A stretch of 64,000 nucleotides of DNA, from assembly GCA_965153455.1 (NCBI GenBank), contig OZ234499.1, forward strand, positions 14,938,271 through 15,002,270, written 5' to 3'. A model generated the notes under the pieces. The model made no database searches. It had not been told where the DNA came from and was given only the letters and a program-made list of their open reading frames with translations. The stretch is from Sphagnum compactum (taxonomy: Eukaryota > Bryophyta > Sphagnopsida > Sphagnales). Position numbers and translations under genes: made by a program. Numbering within the stretch: the first letter of the stretch is position 1; each line of letters opens with the position of its first letter. Of this stretch, positions 12,131-24,653 are shown piece by piece.

Positions 12131-14684
12131 CTCTTTTTCTTTCTTTCTTTCCACTTTTGACAATAGAAAACCTCCAAAATACTTCATTTTCTAATTTCTT
12201 GTTTTCAATTTCTCTTCTTGGTGAAATTTTGCTAGTAAAAATAAGGCATGGTAGTTACTAACAAATTGTTGACATCAATTCTTATAGCCCAAACAAAATT
12301 CAACCTAAGTGGAAAACCTGGTAGCTATGACATTGATACCAATTTTCATAATATATAATCAGCTAGTGTGTCTATATATATAATATGCATACTCAATTCA
12401 TAATGCATGGGCTATTTATACTGGTTTGGTATGAAATTTTTTAAAATCCTGGCAAATGCTTTACCAGGATTTCAACTAGGTAACCAACAATGTTGGCACC
12501 TTGTTTTGAAAGGAAGAGTACTTCAACCAAAATGATAGCCAGAGTTTGCACATCCCAGATCCTCCAACTACAGATACTACCACTTTTTGCATGTGGGGTG
12601 TATGAGAGCTTGTGGAGTTTTTGTCTTGGATGACATGCATGCCCAAGATTCTTTTGAATTATCAAGGTGCTGAAACTATGATAGAGTTATCTGTAAAGTC
12701 ACCCTCTCTTCACCCTGTCTTTGGGCCTGCTTTCACGCTCTATCCCCTCTTTCAATGGTATCCGCAAAGTAAGGAAAATTTATTAAATCTCAATATGAAA
12801 TGCTGAAACTCAGCATTTCATGCACAAGGTTCAAAAGTACCTAAGTATAGTAGTTGTACAGGTAAGAGCAGTGAAAATATATGTAGCATCAATGGGGGCG
12901 CTCAGGAAATAGGAAAGACAGGATGAAACTCAGTTTATCACCAAAATTGCTGGGAAAACTAGTTTGGTCCCAGTTATGCATTTGATGCCCTATTATGCTG
13001 AAACTGACCGTTCTTGCATTTGATTATGCATTTGATGCCCCCTAATCACAAGAACTCTGATAGCTCAAATGGGATCCAGTTTCTCCACCTTAGCAAGTGT
13101 GGGATCCTTATTAAATTGCATTCTTTGCCAAAAGTTAAGGTTAAATGACAATGTTTGTTTCACCAAAGTGCACAGCTTGATTTCGTATGAACCTATCAAC
13201 CCCTAAACATCAGAGAAAGAGAAAACGACAGTGAAAAGTGGACCACATTGGTCCGCCCTGACGTTTAGGGTTAAACAATTAACAAACTACACTTTTACCC
13301 CATTTGCAGCTGCATATAGACAGTACGATTGCCACAATGTTCATAGCAACGTTGGGCAGTTCTCTGGAACTCAGGGTAATACCCCAAGGTTTGAGGTAAG
13401 GGTAAAGTGAAAAAGATGTGACCCATGACTCAATAATCGGATCTAAACCCTAACCTAGGATTTGCCTATTTGCATGATCTCAGTTTTAACCTGGAATCTT
13501 AGAATGGAGGTTCCTATGTTTTCTTTTGCCTAGAACCATAATCCGAGGATTTTTTTTTTTTCCAACAAGGTTCGAGTTCTTAGGGCTAAGTGATGATAGT
13601 CATAGTGTTTGATTTTAGATTCGGTGCCTAATTTGAGGTTCGCATATCTAATAGATATCTTTCTAACCCCCTATCTTTCTAGCTGTCCTAAAACATTAAT
13701 CATTTCACCTTACAGCAATGAGAGGAGAGTGCATAATATGGAGCCACAATGGGCAGCTCAGTTACACGCTTGGTTGCCTTGAGATTTTGAGCAAGCAAGA
13801 AAAATTGTAGCAAGAGATCTGAGATTGCCAACTCTCTGCAAGAGTTGGCAAGCTGTTCTTGGTCCAGCATTTTCAAGTCATGACTAGATAGATAATTTGG
13901 ATAATTTGACTCGGCACCCATCAATGCACCATCCAATGTTGTTTGATTTGACATTTGTCACTCACAAATCGTGACGAACTAGAGATGTCAAAGAGGGCTA
14001 AGGATCTCACCAGTTGGACAATTTGTCTCACAGCTTCCACAATGTTTCTGGGGCATGGGGATGGGTGGGAGGGAGGCCGGGTGGGGTTGCAGTGGTTCTA
14101 TGCCAATAAAATTTGGGAATAATGTCGGCCACATTCTTAATTCTTTATGTTTGTCTTAGTGTTTCAAGGAGAAACGTTGGCATGGTCGGTTCTCTCTTAT
14201 TTGCATGACAATATCACGTGACTTAGCTGCACAATCTGATGGCACCTCGATGTAGTGAGACATTTCACTGTTGCTACGGTTTGGGAAGTCCCCAACAATG
14301 ACAGCATTGAGCAGCTGTGAGTAGAATAGTAAAGTCCATATTTGGGACTTTAGTGAAGCATGTCGAAGCCTGCAGTGCCAATGAGGGATCCCAAGGAGTT
14401 GAGAATATGGATCCTGATTGTTCTTGCTTGGTTTACATCACACATCATGCTCATGCAAGATGATCAGGATGGTCACTTTTTTGCCTTTCCTCATTTTCCA
14501 GGAGTGTGCCTCAACATAAGAGAGGAATATAGGAGATTTTAAAGGGGAATTGGGAATCTCTTGCTGATGCATGTAAAGGATTTGAGTATGCCCACTTACA
14601 AAGGTCCATTGCTGTCAGAGACAGTTAACTGCAAATCCCGGAGCCCACGAGTTCATATTCTAACATGTTTAATTAGTTTACATT
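12131..14684. other. gene-free stretch with moderate CpG
   Basis: No recognised gene. From about 13.2 to 14.3 kb the sequence is less AT-rich and contains CpGs. It holds a short inverted repeat (CCCTAAACATCAG near 13202 against CTGACGTTTAGGG near 13259). It also holds a stretch (13410-13470) shared in inverted orientation with 47505-47550. I could not assign any product to the open frames. Confidence 0.45.
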
Positions 14685-15047
14685 CATTACAAGAGAATGT
14701 GATGATTTTTCTCACATGAAAAAAAAACATGGCTCATGACACGTGTAAAATAACTTTGTGGTATTATCCATTACCATGTACAATGTGTGATGTGTATTGT
14801 GACATATATTAAATTAAAGTCACAAATTAATATTAAGCAATGGTACATATTAACAAATGTACCATTATTTAATACCATTGTGTAATATGTATCATTATTC
14901 AATGTCAATTTCTCGTTTTAACGTGATTTATGTGACAATAAACATCACATATTGTACATTGTAATGGATGAAACCACACAATTTACCTCACACACATGTC
15001 GCGAGGCATAGCTTTTAGTGTGAGAAAAACAACATTCTATTGTAGTG
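14685..15047. mobile_element. CACTA-like MITE, 363 bp, with ATT target duplication
   Basis: The left end reads CATTACAAGAGAATGT and the right end, on the opposite strand, reads CACTACAATAGAATGT. The two halves are inverted copies over long arms (for example CATTACCATGTACAATGTG near 14770 against the reverse complement of the sequence near 14960). ATT flanks the element on both sides (14682-14684 and 15048-15050), matching the 3-bp target duplication of CACTA elements. The TIR resembles the classic CACTACAAG-type end. It has no coding capacity, so any movement would depend on a transposase supplied elsewhere. Confidence 0.75.
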
Positions 15048-15238
15048 ATTGGACCTTAATTGGGTGCCTAAAATATATAGTGACCATTGAAATACCATTT
15101 ACATGTAGTACATTAATGCCTAGCTTCAATGTTCAAAGAGTGAATTAATTACCTGTGGAATACATTGAATAATGGCCACAGTGAACCAGCACCCACCAGC
15201 GCACCATGAAGGATGAATGATAAGTGGTCAGGAAGCAG

Positions 15239-15425
15239 TTTTCTGTTGGGTTCCAGTTCCTTAGCTAACCATGGTGGTTACCTCAGTTGCTTTTAAAAAC
15301 TACATCACTACTAACAACTCACAAGCAGGTTGTTAGTAGGTAGGTAGTAAAAACAGCATTTACCAATGCATAAACCATCTACTTACCTAGTAGTTATCTA
15401 TTTTCCTACCTATCTACCTATATAT
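15239..15425 (+). repeat. dispersed repeat family R2, copy 1
   Basis: It begins TTTCTGTTGGGTTCCAGTTC and continues CTAACCATGGTGGTTACCTC, then ends in TACC/TATC-rich sequence. A collinear copy lies at 63525-63746. CTACC-rich relatives may exist near 39.2 kb and 41.5 kb. Confidence 0.75.
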
Positions 15426-16977
15426 GAGACCTATTTGTTACAGAATTGGTCACCAAGATGAAACCATGTACTAACTCAGTTGACGTTCATCCACAACTGA
15501 GTAATAATAACAGGCATCCAGTGGATGGTGCGCCGCGCCGGTGGGTGCTGGTTCAGTGTGGCCTTGTATGGAAATCTGTAGTGGGAAGGGGTGAGTTCAC
15601 AATGGTTTTTGAAAAAAGGGGGACGGGTGGTCCTTGGATCCTGAATTTTTTTAAAGAATGGGGACTAGTGTTTCTCTCGTTTTGAAATAATCTAAAAAGC
15701 AGAATCCGTGGTTCTTTATGGACTCAAATAACTGCACAACACTAGCATGAACATAGCTTATGAATTTCCAAGGAGGACATGATTAAGTACATAATTTACC
15801 TCCATAAAAATTCCCTTTGTTATTTTGGGGATCTACCCAAGGAGGATTTCCCACTCCAAGTTGCCATGGGTGGTTATGTGTGCATAGCCCTCCAGCTCAA
15901 AGTGTTTCAATGGTGGGCAATTTGCAGACTGAGGCTCCTTGGAAGTTGGTTGTTACTATGGGAAAGGCCCCCATGGTCAGGGCATTAACCCTGTGTACTT
16001 CAGGCTCCAAACTGAGTTCCCAGACCATAATGCCCTGACAGCACGGCCTTCCTTTGTAATCATAGTTCCCCATCTTACAATGGAAATATAGAATGCAGCT
16101 GAATCATTGTATAATTACATCTAAAATTGCACAATTGACAATTCTTGCATTGGCCTTTCATGGGATCTTGGTTGTTACTTGACAGGAACTTTTTAGTATG
16201 GTACTTTTTCCCACTTGGGGTCAGTTAAGTTGCCAGTGCAAATGAAATGCAAGAATATGAATGAAAAGTGTTTGTAGATGGTACTGGTAAGTGCAATATT
16301 CAAGGCCCCCTTTTACACTATCCAAGACCCCTTTTACACTAGAGATTGAGCAACATTGACCATTGAAATACAAAATCTTTGATTGGAGGGAAACATTGTA
16401 ATGATGTTACTAGTACTCATTCACTTCATAATATTCATGCCAGCCTATTCTTTTAGTGGTGAAATATCATTAGAAAACACTTTTTATTTTAGCCAATTTT
16501 TTTCTTTGCTCTTACAATCTTGGAAGCCACCTTGGCTTTTTTTCTTAAACCCTTGAAAAAACACTGAAAGGTGCAAGAGTAAAACACCAAAGAAATGAGA
16601 ATAGATGAAAAGAAGACATGGAATCCTAATTGTGAAAATAAAGAACTAACAACTCATTGCTTAATGACTCTGTCCCTTATGGCAAGTTCAAACCAGCAAC
16701 AACTAAAGTAGCAAATGTTCCATGGAGTTCCGAAAACATGAACTCACAGTTCACAATAACAACAAGTGGACTTTCCTCAAAATGCAAGATGTCGTGTACT
16801 AAATAATGGCCATTGGGTGGGACGTAGCCAAGTGGCGGGTAGCTGCAAGCCAGGTCTCACCAATGGCCATTACGTGATGTAATTGTTGCCGGGGTGAGAT
16901 TCTGCCCCATCAGTATGAACTGTGCAGACAATTTGCTAGACCTCTACAGTGTCTCTTTTAGGAACTTTTTTTGCAGC
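15426..16977. other. gene-free stretch
   Basis: No recognised gene. Two overlapping open frames near 15.8-16.0 kb have no family signature. A 14-base inverted repeat (AATGGCCATTGGGTG at 16805, CACCAATGGCCATT at 16858) encloses a tRNA A-box-like string, TAGCCAAGTGG. Confidence 0.4.
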
Positions 16978-17110
16978 CAAAGTGGCCATTATCTCGAGGA
17001 AGATTTAGCCAAATCTGGCTGTATACCAAATATGAAGTGCAAATCTTCAACCATCCTTTTATGTTTTTGGCTACACATTGAGAACCAAATATTTAAATTT
17101 CATGATTTTT
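16978..17110 (+). repeat. dispersed repeat family R1, copy 2
   Basis: It contains GAAGATTTAGCCAAATCTGG, CAAATATGAAGTGCAAATCT and TTTTTGGCTACACATTGAGA. It matches the 11.99-kb copy on the same strand and the 28.4-kb copy on the other strand. Confidence 0.8.
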
Positions 17111-17127
17111 TTTCTAATCAGATGAGT

Positions 17128-18370
17128 GTTGGCACTTGTGCAGGTTTCCAGTTTTCAAGGTTAAAAAATCACGGGGTTCAGGTCCAGGGTCTTCTAATTC
17201 AGACTCAAGTTGACACCTTTTAGTTAGTCGGAATTGGCACAATAATTGAACTGTGCAACTCGTCTTTTTGCTGGATTCAAACCTGAAATTGAACCTGTGA
17301 AAAAACATTCTTGAAAACAGGGTCAAGTTTTTTAACGTTAAAACATTTGTTTTTGTAAAGAAGTTGATAAGTAAGCTAAATTTTATAATTAATATTTATT
17401 TATAATTAGTTTTTGAACTCCATACCATAAACCCCCTTAGTAATCATGCCCTTGGTGACCATCTTTTTTGTGGCACTAGCCAATGGTGATTTAAATGTTT
17501 ATAGTCACATTCCATATAAACCCTCACTAGATAGTGACTACAAGCAAAAAAAAACAAAATCTTACAAAAGAACCTTTTTATGCTAAAATAAAGGTGCCAA
17601 TTGTCTAAATTGCCTATATGGGTTATTCTAAGTTTTATTATGCAATAGTAGACTTGAAGAAGGTTGTGATTTTTGTTTGTTTTAATTTGACAATCCTTCA
17701 CTATTAGCTTGTGTATCTTGTCAACTAATTTTTTTAAATTGAGATTTTCTGTTTTCTTGGCAAGTTCGCATATTTTTTGTTCTTTCGCATTAGAAAATGT
17801 TGTTTTTTTCCCCTCTTCAACTAGATTCATTGTTATTAGTTTGTACAACTTGAAAAAAAAAACAACACTGACATTGCCAAAGGGAGTTACAATTTACAAA
17901 ACCTTAATATTTGCCATAGATTTTCCCCATTATAATCATATTTATAAAGAAAGCTTTGCAAATATTTTGTGCTATTAATGAGTGTGATAGTGATTTTAAA
18001 GAATGATGTTTTTTACTAAGACAGATGGTTACCAAAAAATGTGTAACTAAAAGAGGTGTGATTATAAACGGGGTTTACTGTACTTACATAGACCTTTGTT
18101 TTAATTTGTTGTAAAACTTTGTATCCATGCAATCTTTAACATTGAGGTGTGTGTAATGTGCACATTGCATTGAATTTGATTTTTGAACTAGGGTAAAAGC
18201 TCTTGAATGTGGAAAAATGTGTTATAAATCAAACCAAAGGATTTGGATACTTGAAAAACCAGGCTCAGACCCCACTCAAAGAACCTCCAAAAAAATTCAT
18301 AATGTTAATCAGGATTGAAAATTTTGTAAGAAGGAAGAACCATAAACATTGGAACATACTAATGTTGGGT
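17128..18370 (+). repeat. duplicated segment R3, copy 1 (interrupted)
   Basis: The phrases GGGGTTCAGGTCCAGGGTCT, ACTCAAGTTGACACC, AAGAAGTTGATAAGTAAGCTA (17128-17420), and then AAAATGTGTTATAAATCAAA and GGATTTGGATACTTGAAAAA (18200-18330), recur in the same order at 19430-19910. In copy 1 the two parts are separated by about 780 bp that is absent or shorter in copy 2, so one copy has an insertion or the other a deletion. Confidence 0.6.
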
Positions 18371-19429
18371 GGTTTTTTATTTTGACCAAACCCTTGCTGA
18401 AGGTTAGATCAAGTATATAAGCATATAATAGGCAAAGGCCAAAATTGAAAGCCCTAACCTTGAAACTTGGAAATTTTTTAAAATCAAACAATTGACAAAA
18501 AAACCAATGTTTCTTTTGTTAAAGCCAATGTTTATTTGAGGTTTTTTAAATGACCACTCTTGACTAGATGCTTGATTTTATTTTTTCAAATATTAGGAAT
18601 TAATGATTCTTTGAATAATTAAAGAATTGCCCAATGAAGCACATTTTATGGTTAAGGTATCACTTTTTGGACATAGGATTTAAGGATTTCATTTTTGCTA
18701 TTTACCAAACAAAAGATTTACAGGAATCAATTTAAGTATGAAAATTTGGTTAATTCAAATTATGATAATTCATATGGTGGTGGTGTCTTGTCACATATGA
18801 ATGTATTTATGCAACAATATTTTGGTAAGAAATCACAAATACAAAAACTGAATACATAAGTTTTTTTAGACAACTTGACATGTTTTCTTGCATGATTATT
18901 TCTTACAAATGTGACTTGCACTTGGGATCACAAATTTTAAGTCTAATGAATATAAAGAATCAACCAAATGGTCAAAAAAATAGTCTTTTACCTTGTAGCC
19001 CTTTTGGAATCAATTATGTTGTCTTTAAAGTTTTTATATCATATATGATTTAATCAAATGCATTTAATCAACATTGTTAATTTACATGGATGTAAACATT
19101 GTTCATCTATGAAACAAAATTAAAGTCAATTGCATTACTTAATGCATTCCTTTTGATTCTTTTAAAATAAAAATTGTAATTATGACAAGAATTCAAATTA
19201 CTTTTAAAAAGTCAAAAGGACATTTATATTGTATCCAATTCATTTAAATTTTATTTTATTACTTTAAGATGACATCATTCTTTTTATAGGCATACAACAA
19301 TCCATTATGATTATAAGGCAATAAATATTATAAAAATCCAAAATAATCTTTTGTAAGTTTTTTTTTTTTGGGGGTTACACAATCCTTTTGGGTAACCCTA
19401 ACCATGGATATACCTAACACTAGAACAAA

Positions 19430-19910
19430 CCAATGTTGATAGCTTCCCTAGTTTGGAGTGTCAAACTATGGGGTTCAGGTTCAAATTCTTATGACCTAAA
19501 CCTGAATTGGCATCCCTTTAATGGAACTAATCTTTTGCTAGAACCAAAACCAAAACTACAATCTTGAAGGTTTAACTTCTTGAAGTAAAAACAAGTTGAA
19601 CTTTTTTGAAAAGTTGTTAAGTAAACTAGATTCTAAAATAATTGATGGATTTTGATTAGTTGTACCTATGCACATCCAATTTTAATTTGTGTAAATCTTT
19701 GCAGTTATACAATATGCGGTCTTGAGACAGTGCAGTGTGTACATGGAATCAAACCCAATTTTCAAAACCAGGTTTGGAGGAAAATGTGTTCAAATCAGAA
19801 TCATAGGATTTAGAAATATGAAAAATTGAACTCAACCCTGCACTTAGAGAATCTAGAAAAAAAAAATGTCATAATGGGGACAAAAGGTTCTCATAAAAAA
19901 AAAACTGACC
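19430..19910 (+). repeat. duplicated segment R3, copy 2
   Basis: GGGGTTCAGGTTCAAATTCT, AAGTTGTTAAGTAAACTAGA and GAAAATGTGTTCAAATCAGA followed by GGATTTAGAAATATGAAAAA correspond in order to the segment at 17.13-18.37 kb. Similarity is moderate, so the duplication is old. Confidence 0.6.
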
Positions 19911-20194
19911 AGCATTAGAATAGACCCCTGACAATTATCAAGGTAGCTGATTAGGGTTCATAACTGTGAATCTCTACAAATCAGAAGAAATGATTCTCAT
20001 ATATAACCATGGATCACTAAGAAATTGCGAAATCAAAACTAAACTGGATGATCTCTACATAGTTCTTGCATGAAAACCAAGAGTTCTTTGAGGTTTTGTG
20101 AAGGAGCCAGAACCACGGTTCTTTGATTCTAATTTTTTTGGAATTGGCAGCTCTCTATTTCTGATATATTTGAAAAAGGTGAAGCTGACGATTA

Positions 20195-20660
20195 TTAACA
20201 AAATCAAATACCCACACAACATTGATAATTACGCCACACTCTACCCCTAGAATTGCACCTAGCGTCATTCAATCTGTTCCTCCCTATTTTGGAGGGCAAT
20301 GATTCATCCAGAATCGATGATTGTTAACAAAATCCAATACAACCCAAAACACTCTTAATTACAACACACTCCACACCTAGAGTCATTCAATCTGTTCCTC
20401 CCTATTTTGAGGGGAAGGGTTCATCTCAATTAACAAAATCAAATATAATTACAGCAACACACTCCACCTAGAATCATTCAATTGGTTACTCCCTATATTG
20501 GGGGTGGGTTTGGTTCATTGAAAACCAAAGGTTATTAACAAAATCAAATACCCACCTGAACACTAATGATTACAGCACACTCTACATGTAGAAATCATTC
20601 AACCGCTTCCTCCTTATTTGGGGGAGGGGGGCGAGGGGGGGGAAGAGTTCATCACATTCT
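20195..20660 (+). repeat. 106-129-bp tandem repeat, four copies
   Basis: TTAACAAAATCAAATA starts at 20195, 20324, 20430 and 20536. Each unit continues with AATTACA, CACACTC, CTAGAATCATTCAAT and CTCCCTATTTTGGGGG. The last copy ends in an expanded G-run block (about 20620-20643). The array directly abuts a GC-rich island. Confidence 0.85.
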
Positions 20661-20829
20661 TTGGTCATCACATATGAGTGTGGGGGGTAGTTTTTTCCTT
20701 TTTCTTTTTTTAATATCGAAAATTTGGCGAAAGTCAGCTAAATTAGTCGAATTTCCACCAAAGAACCAAAGTTTTCCCAATTTTCTTTGTCAAAAAATTG
20801 CGAAATTCCGCCAGGAAAAAAACGCGGGG

Positions 20830-21030
20830 GGGGGTGGTTAGGAGGGTGATGATTTCACGGCGGCTGATGATTTCACGGCGGCAATCTGGCCAGTTCCAGC
20901 GCCGTAAACCAGTGCACCAGGCCACCGGCCGCTTTTGTGTCGGGGAGTGCAGAACGCGCAGGGATGGCCAACGCCGTCATTCGCAGTCAGTCGGCAAGCT
21001 TATGGCGCTCCCACTTCCGCCGTTTTAACT
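20830..21030. other. GC-rich, CpG-rich island of unknown origin
   Basis: About 200 bp rich in CpG sit in otherwise CpG-poor DNA. The island contains a direct repeat of TGATGATTTCACGGCGGC and many GCC/CGG triplets. Open frames cross it on both strands, but none matches a family I recognise. It could be a promoter CpG block of a lost or unannotated gene, or a recent insertion. Confidence 0.5.
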
Positions 21031-21077
21031 TCTCTAAAAAGAGTTAGTGGGTCATCATCGTCAACTCTGCCCCCTAG

Positions 21078-21095
21078 CTCTCTCTCTCTCTCTCT
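21078..21095. repeat. (CT)n microsatellite
   Basis: A short uninterrupted CT run lies just downstream of the GC-rich island. CT tracts are common in plant 5' UTRs, but no gene is recognisable next to it. Confidence 0.9.
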
Positions 21096-21096
21096 G

Positions 21097-24000
21097 TGCC
21101 TTGTGCTATCGAACTATGTCACCAAATTTCTGCCCCTGCCCTCAGCCCAGGCCAAAACTGGTGATAAATAGTTTTGGAAATTGAAATTTCATGCAGTCAA
21201 TTCGAAGGCTCAGCATTCATGATGGGCCCTGTTTTTCCTTTTGGGGGTGATGTGGGGGCAGTTTTTTTCTTCTTTTCCTTCCTTGTTCCTAATGTGTTCT
21301 CAACATGTTCTCATCATGTTTCTTTGAGATTCTCAAGTTCCCAAGTTGTTTCCTAAGGTGTTCCCAATGGCACCTCAATTTTATACCATATGGTTTGCCC
21401 AAAGTTGAACACTCATGTATATGAACTGAAAAGGTATGCTCTTGAGGAATACATTTGTTTTTATTTTGCAACTAGGGGTCCAAAGAGGAGGTGCTCAATG
21501 TTCCAAAAAAATTGCTCATGGGCCAATGAATATGGCTCATCATTCCCAAAAAAAAGTTTTTAAAAAATGAGGGCACCCATGATCTGTGCAACAAGATACT
21601 GTGGAACATTTGAATAATGACAACAGTCCATTCCATTGTAATAATAGGTAGGTATAAGGACTGGGAGTAATCAAGCTAATTCCAATCTGAACTCAAGGCT
21701 TAGGGTTTAATCTTTACAAAAAGACCTGAATGTCTGCAGAATGTCATCTAGTTATAATTAGAATGTTTTGTCTCAATTTGTATGGAGCTTGCACATTTAA
21801 ATGCACCTAAGTTGTAACCTAAGTTGAGTTTTTTTTGGCCTAGGCAAACTCTAACATTTAATTCCTATACCAACATCAACAGAAAGACCAACAGAAAGAC
21901 CCAGCTGTTTTCTTTTGGCATGATAATAAGTTTTAATTGTTCTGTAACCTAAAAACAATGTCAGATGTTTTCTGTGGATGAAGGCAGAAAACCCTAATTC
22001 AGCTTTGTGGTTGAACTGATGGGGGCGTGGTGTTTCAAGGGCATCCAAGAAGTTGTTTTCTTGTTTTTTTGTTTTTGATTTGTTTTGTTGTTTTGCAAGT
22101 TATTGTGGAGGGATCTTGGTGAATTGGTTTTAGTGATGGAGCGCGATCTTGGCTACTCAATGGAGGCTCATTATGAGTTGTGTGAATCATGGCTCTGCGA
22201 GGAGATTGGTGAGGAGATTTCAGGGGAGCGAAGGGACGAGGAGAAGAAATATATAGACGAGGTTGGCTGAAGGAAGAATGAGACTTTTTGGTGAAGAGAT
22301 GAAGCTAAGTTTCTGGATTTTCATGATAACTAGCAAGGGTGGAGTGGATTTTGGACTTTGGGGATTGTAATTAGTTAGGGGCAGAAGTTGATCGAGACTC
22401 CTGACGCTTGAGCTTCCGTTGTGCCAAGAACATTAGGAAGAGATCTGGAGGTCTTACATGTTTTATTTTTTTGGGACCAACACAAGGGAGATGATGAGTG
22501 TGTCAAGGATTTTTGGAGTGGTTGTTGTGGCATCACTATGTTTGATAGCTTGGGGTTCTTAAACTGGGTATTGCAATGTGTTCATTCTGAAGAGAGAGTA
22601 TTTGCTAGATAGTGGGAGCTCCGGGGATTTTGGGAACAAGGGGATACTGGAAAGTGTAATAGATCACAATCACCGCTTCTGTCCTGAATCTCCGTCCAAC
22701 CTCTGAGAGGAACCATGTGATGAAATCAAATTGGTAACTGTGGGATCTCTGTTGTTGGGGTATGAGCTGCCACTCCCATCAAGCAACCGGTTGACTCCTT
22801 GAGAGGACAATAGAAATAAGACAATAGAATTTTGATGTATGTAAGGATCTGGATGTAGAAATAATATTTGTAACAATCTTTCTGTCTCAGTAAGACTTCA
22901 GCAACTCACATTGGTTTGTATGTCCAACATCAAAGGTTTCCACATAGGAAACATCTTCCCCTTTCTTTTTGGTGACAGTTCTTCCACAAAATGGGTGAAC
23001 ATTTTGTGTAGGATAATTGTTAAGTAGGTGTAATTGTTACAAGGTGTAATTCTTCTTCCACAAAGTAGATAAACATTTTGAGTAGAGTAGCACCCCAGGA
23101 GCAAGGTGTTCCTGAAATAAGCCAAGGGCACTTCTTTCAGGAATGACCCACTCCAAGGCTGTAGGCAAAAGAAATTTCAATTAAAAATCACATGATACCT
23201 GATGGGTATCATGAAAGAAATGAAAAAAAAAGATGGATGTTGGGTTATTTATGCAACATGTTCTTATTGTTTTAACCATGTGGTGTGTAGATGTTAAATG
23301 AATGTTTGCTTGTATATGGCTATAACATCTATTAAAATGGGATCAAAATAGGATAAATGTTGAATTAGAATTAGAACCCATAAGGCCTAAATAACACAAA
23401 AACAACCTTATTCAACATTAATTAAGTTTAATTATATCTTTAACTATAATGTAACCTTATTCTTGTTACCCCCTTAAAATACCTTTAACTTTAACCCTAA
23501 TGAAAATCTAAGCTAAAATGGCTTGGGGCCAATACTTTTTGTCTACTCAAATCAAATCAATAAATTGTTTTTTGTTTGACCAACTTACATTTGGCACAAC
23601 ATGGTTGCAAAGTTTACATCAAGGGGCTTAACATATTTTTTAATAAATTCCACACCAAATCATTTTGCATTCAAATTACCTAATTATGTCACACAAAATT
23701 TTCATCATCTTTCGTTCTTTTGTTTGAACCTATTACAAAAGGCAAAACCATTATGGGAAGAGCCACCTAGTCTTTCCTTCCCATCCCATGTTATATTATT
23801 GCCTTTCATTCATTTAGAAAAGTACTAAACCCCCCAATAATTAAATTTGCATGGGTTTATTCCTATATTCATGATGCATTATTTTGAAATTTATGGTTTA
23901 ATATGATTAAAAAAATAAAGTTGCAAGATTATTATTATTATTGGTTCAAACCTCATATAAGGTCTTTTCATGTGTAATAAGGAAAATATTTATTCTATAG

Positions 24001-24640
24001 GGTGAAAAAAAGTTGAGGACCAATTTTTTAAACGTTTTAATTTTGGTGAAACTTTAGTTAACGTGACCTAGGGTTTACAATTTGTTGCATCTTATGTGTG
24101 GAAGATGATGTGACTAGATAATTAAATTGGATTGGCATGTATTTTAAGTTGGGTCCACATCATGAAAATAATCTTAAACAAACACCATTTGAATAAAAAG
24201 GTTGACTAAATAACTAAAAGTACACATTTACATGCTTGTAACAAACAACAAACCTCACATCATGGGAATCATTTATGAAATCAATATGGATCATTTGGAA
24301 CTCTCAAATATTAACTTGCGTTTATTACAAGTTTCATTGCAAAATTCTTAATAAGAAGATGATCATTACATTGTTTCACACCTTTTTAAAGGTTGCAAAG
24401 TGGATGAAATTTGAGCCTAATAAACCTTTATCATTTATCAACAAGATATTATATTTAAACCTAATTATGTTAGCAAATATTATTATAAAAATATGACATC
24501 TTTCCCCTAGATGAAAGGTTATAATATTTTAAGACTACTTCCCATTACAAATATTATGTTTCGCACATATGAAAGTTAATTAATTCCTAGATTTCTGACT
24601 AAATGTTATTGTAACACAAAAAAATTGAATTAACATTTAT
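21097..24640. other. gene-free stretch
   Basis: No recognised gene. The part from 22.1 to 22.9 kb has more CpG than its surroundings but no identifiable product. A 73-bp local duplication (CTTCCACAAAATGGGTGAAC at 22981, repeated at 23054) is present. The remainder is AT-rich. Confidence 0.45.
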
Positions 24641-24653
24641 CCAACTAGGAGAA

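Noticed and set aside
14041-14110. G-rich patch as possible gene start
   Set aside because: Short and without any coherent frame or splice context.
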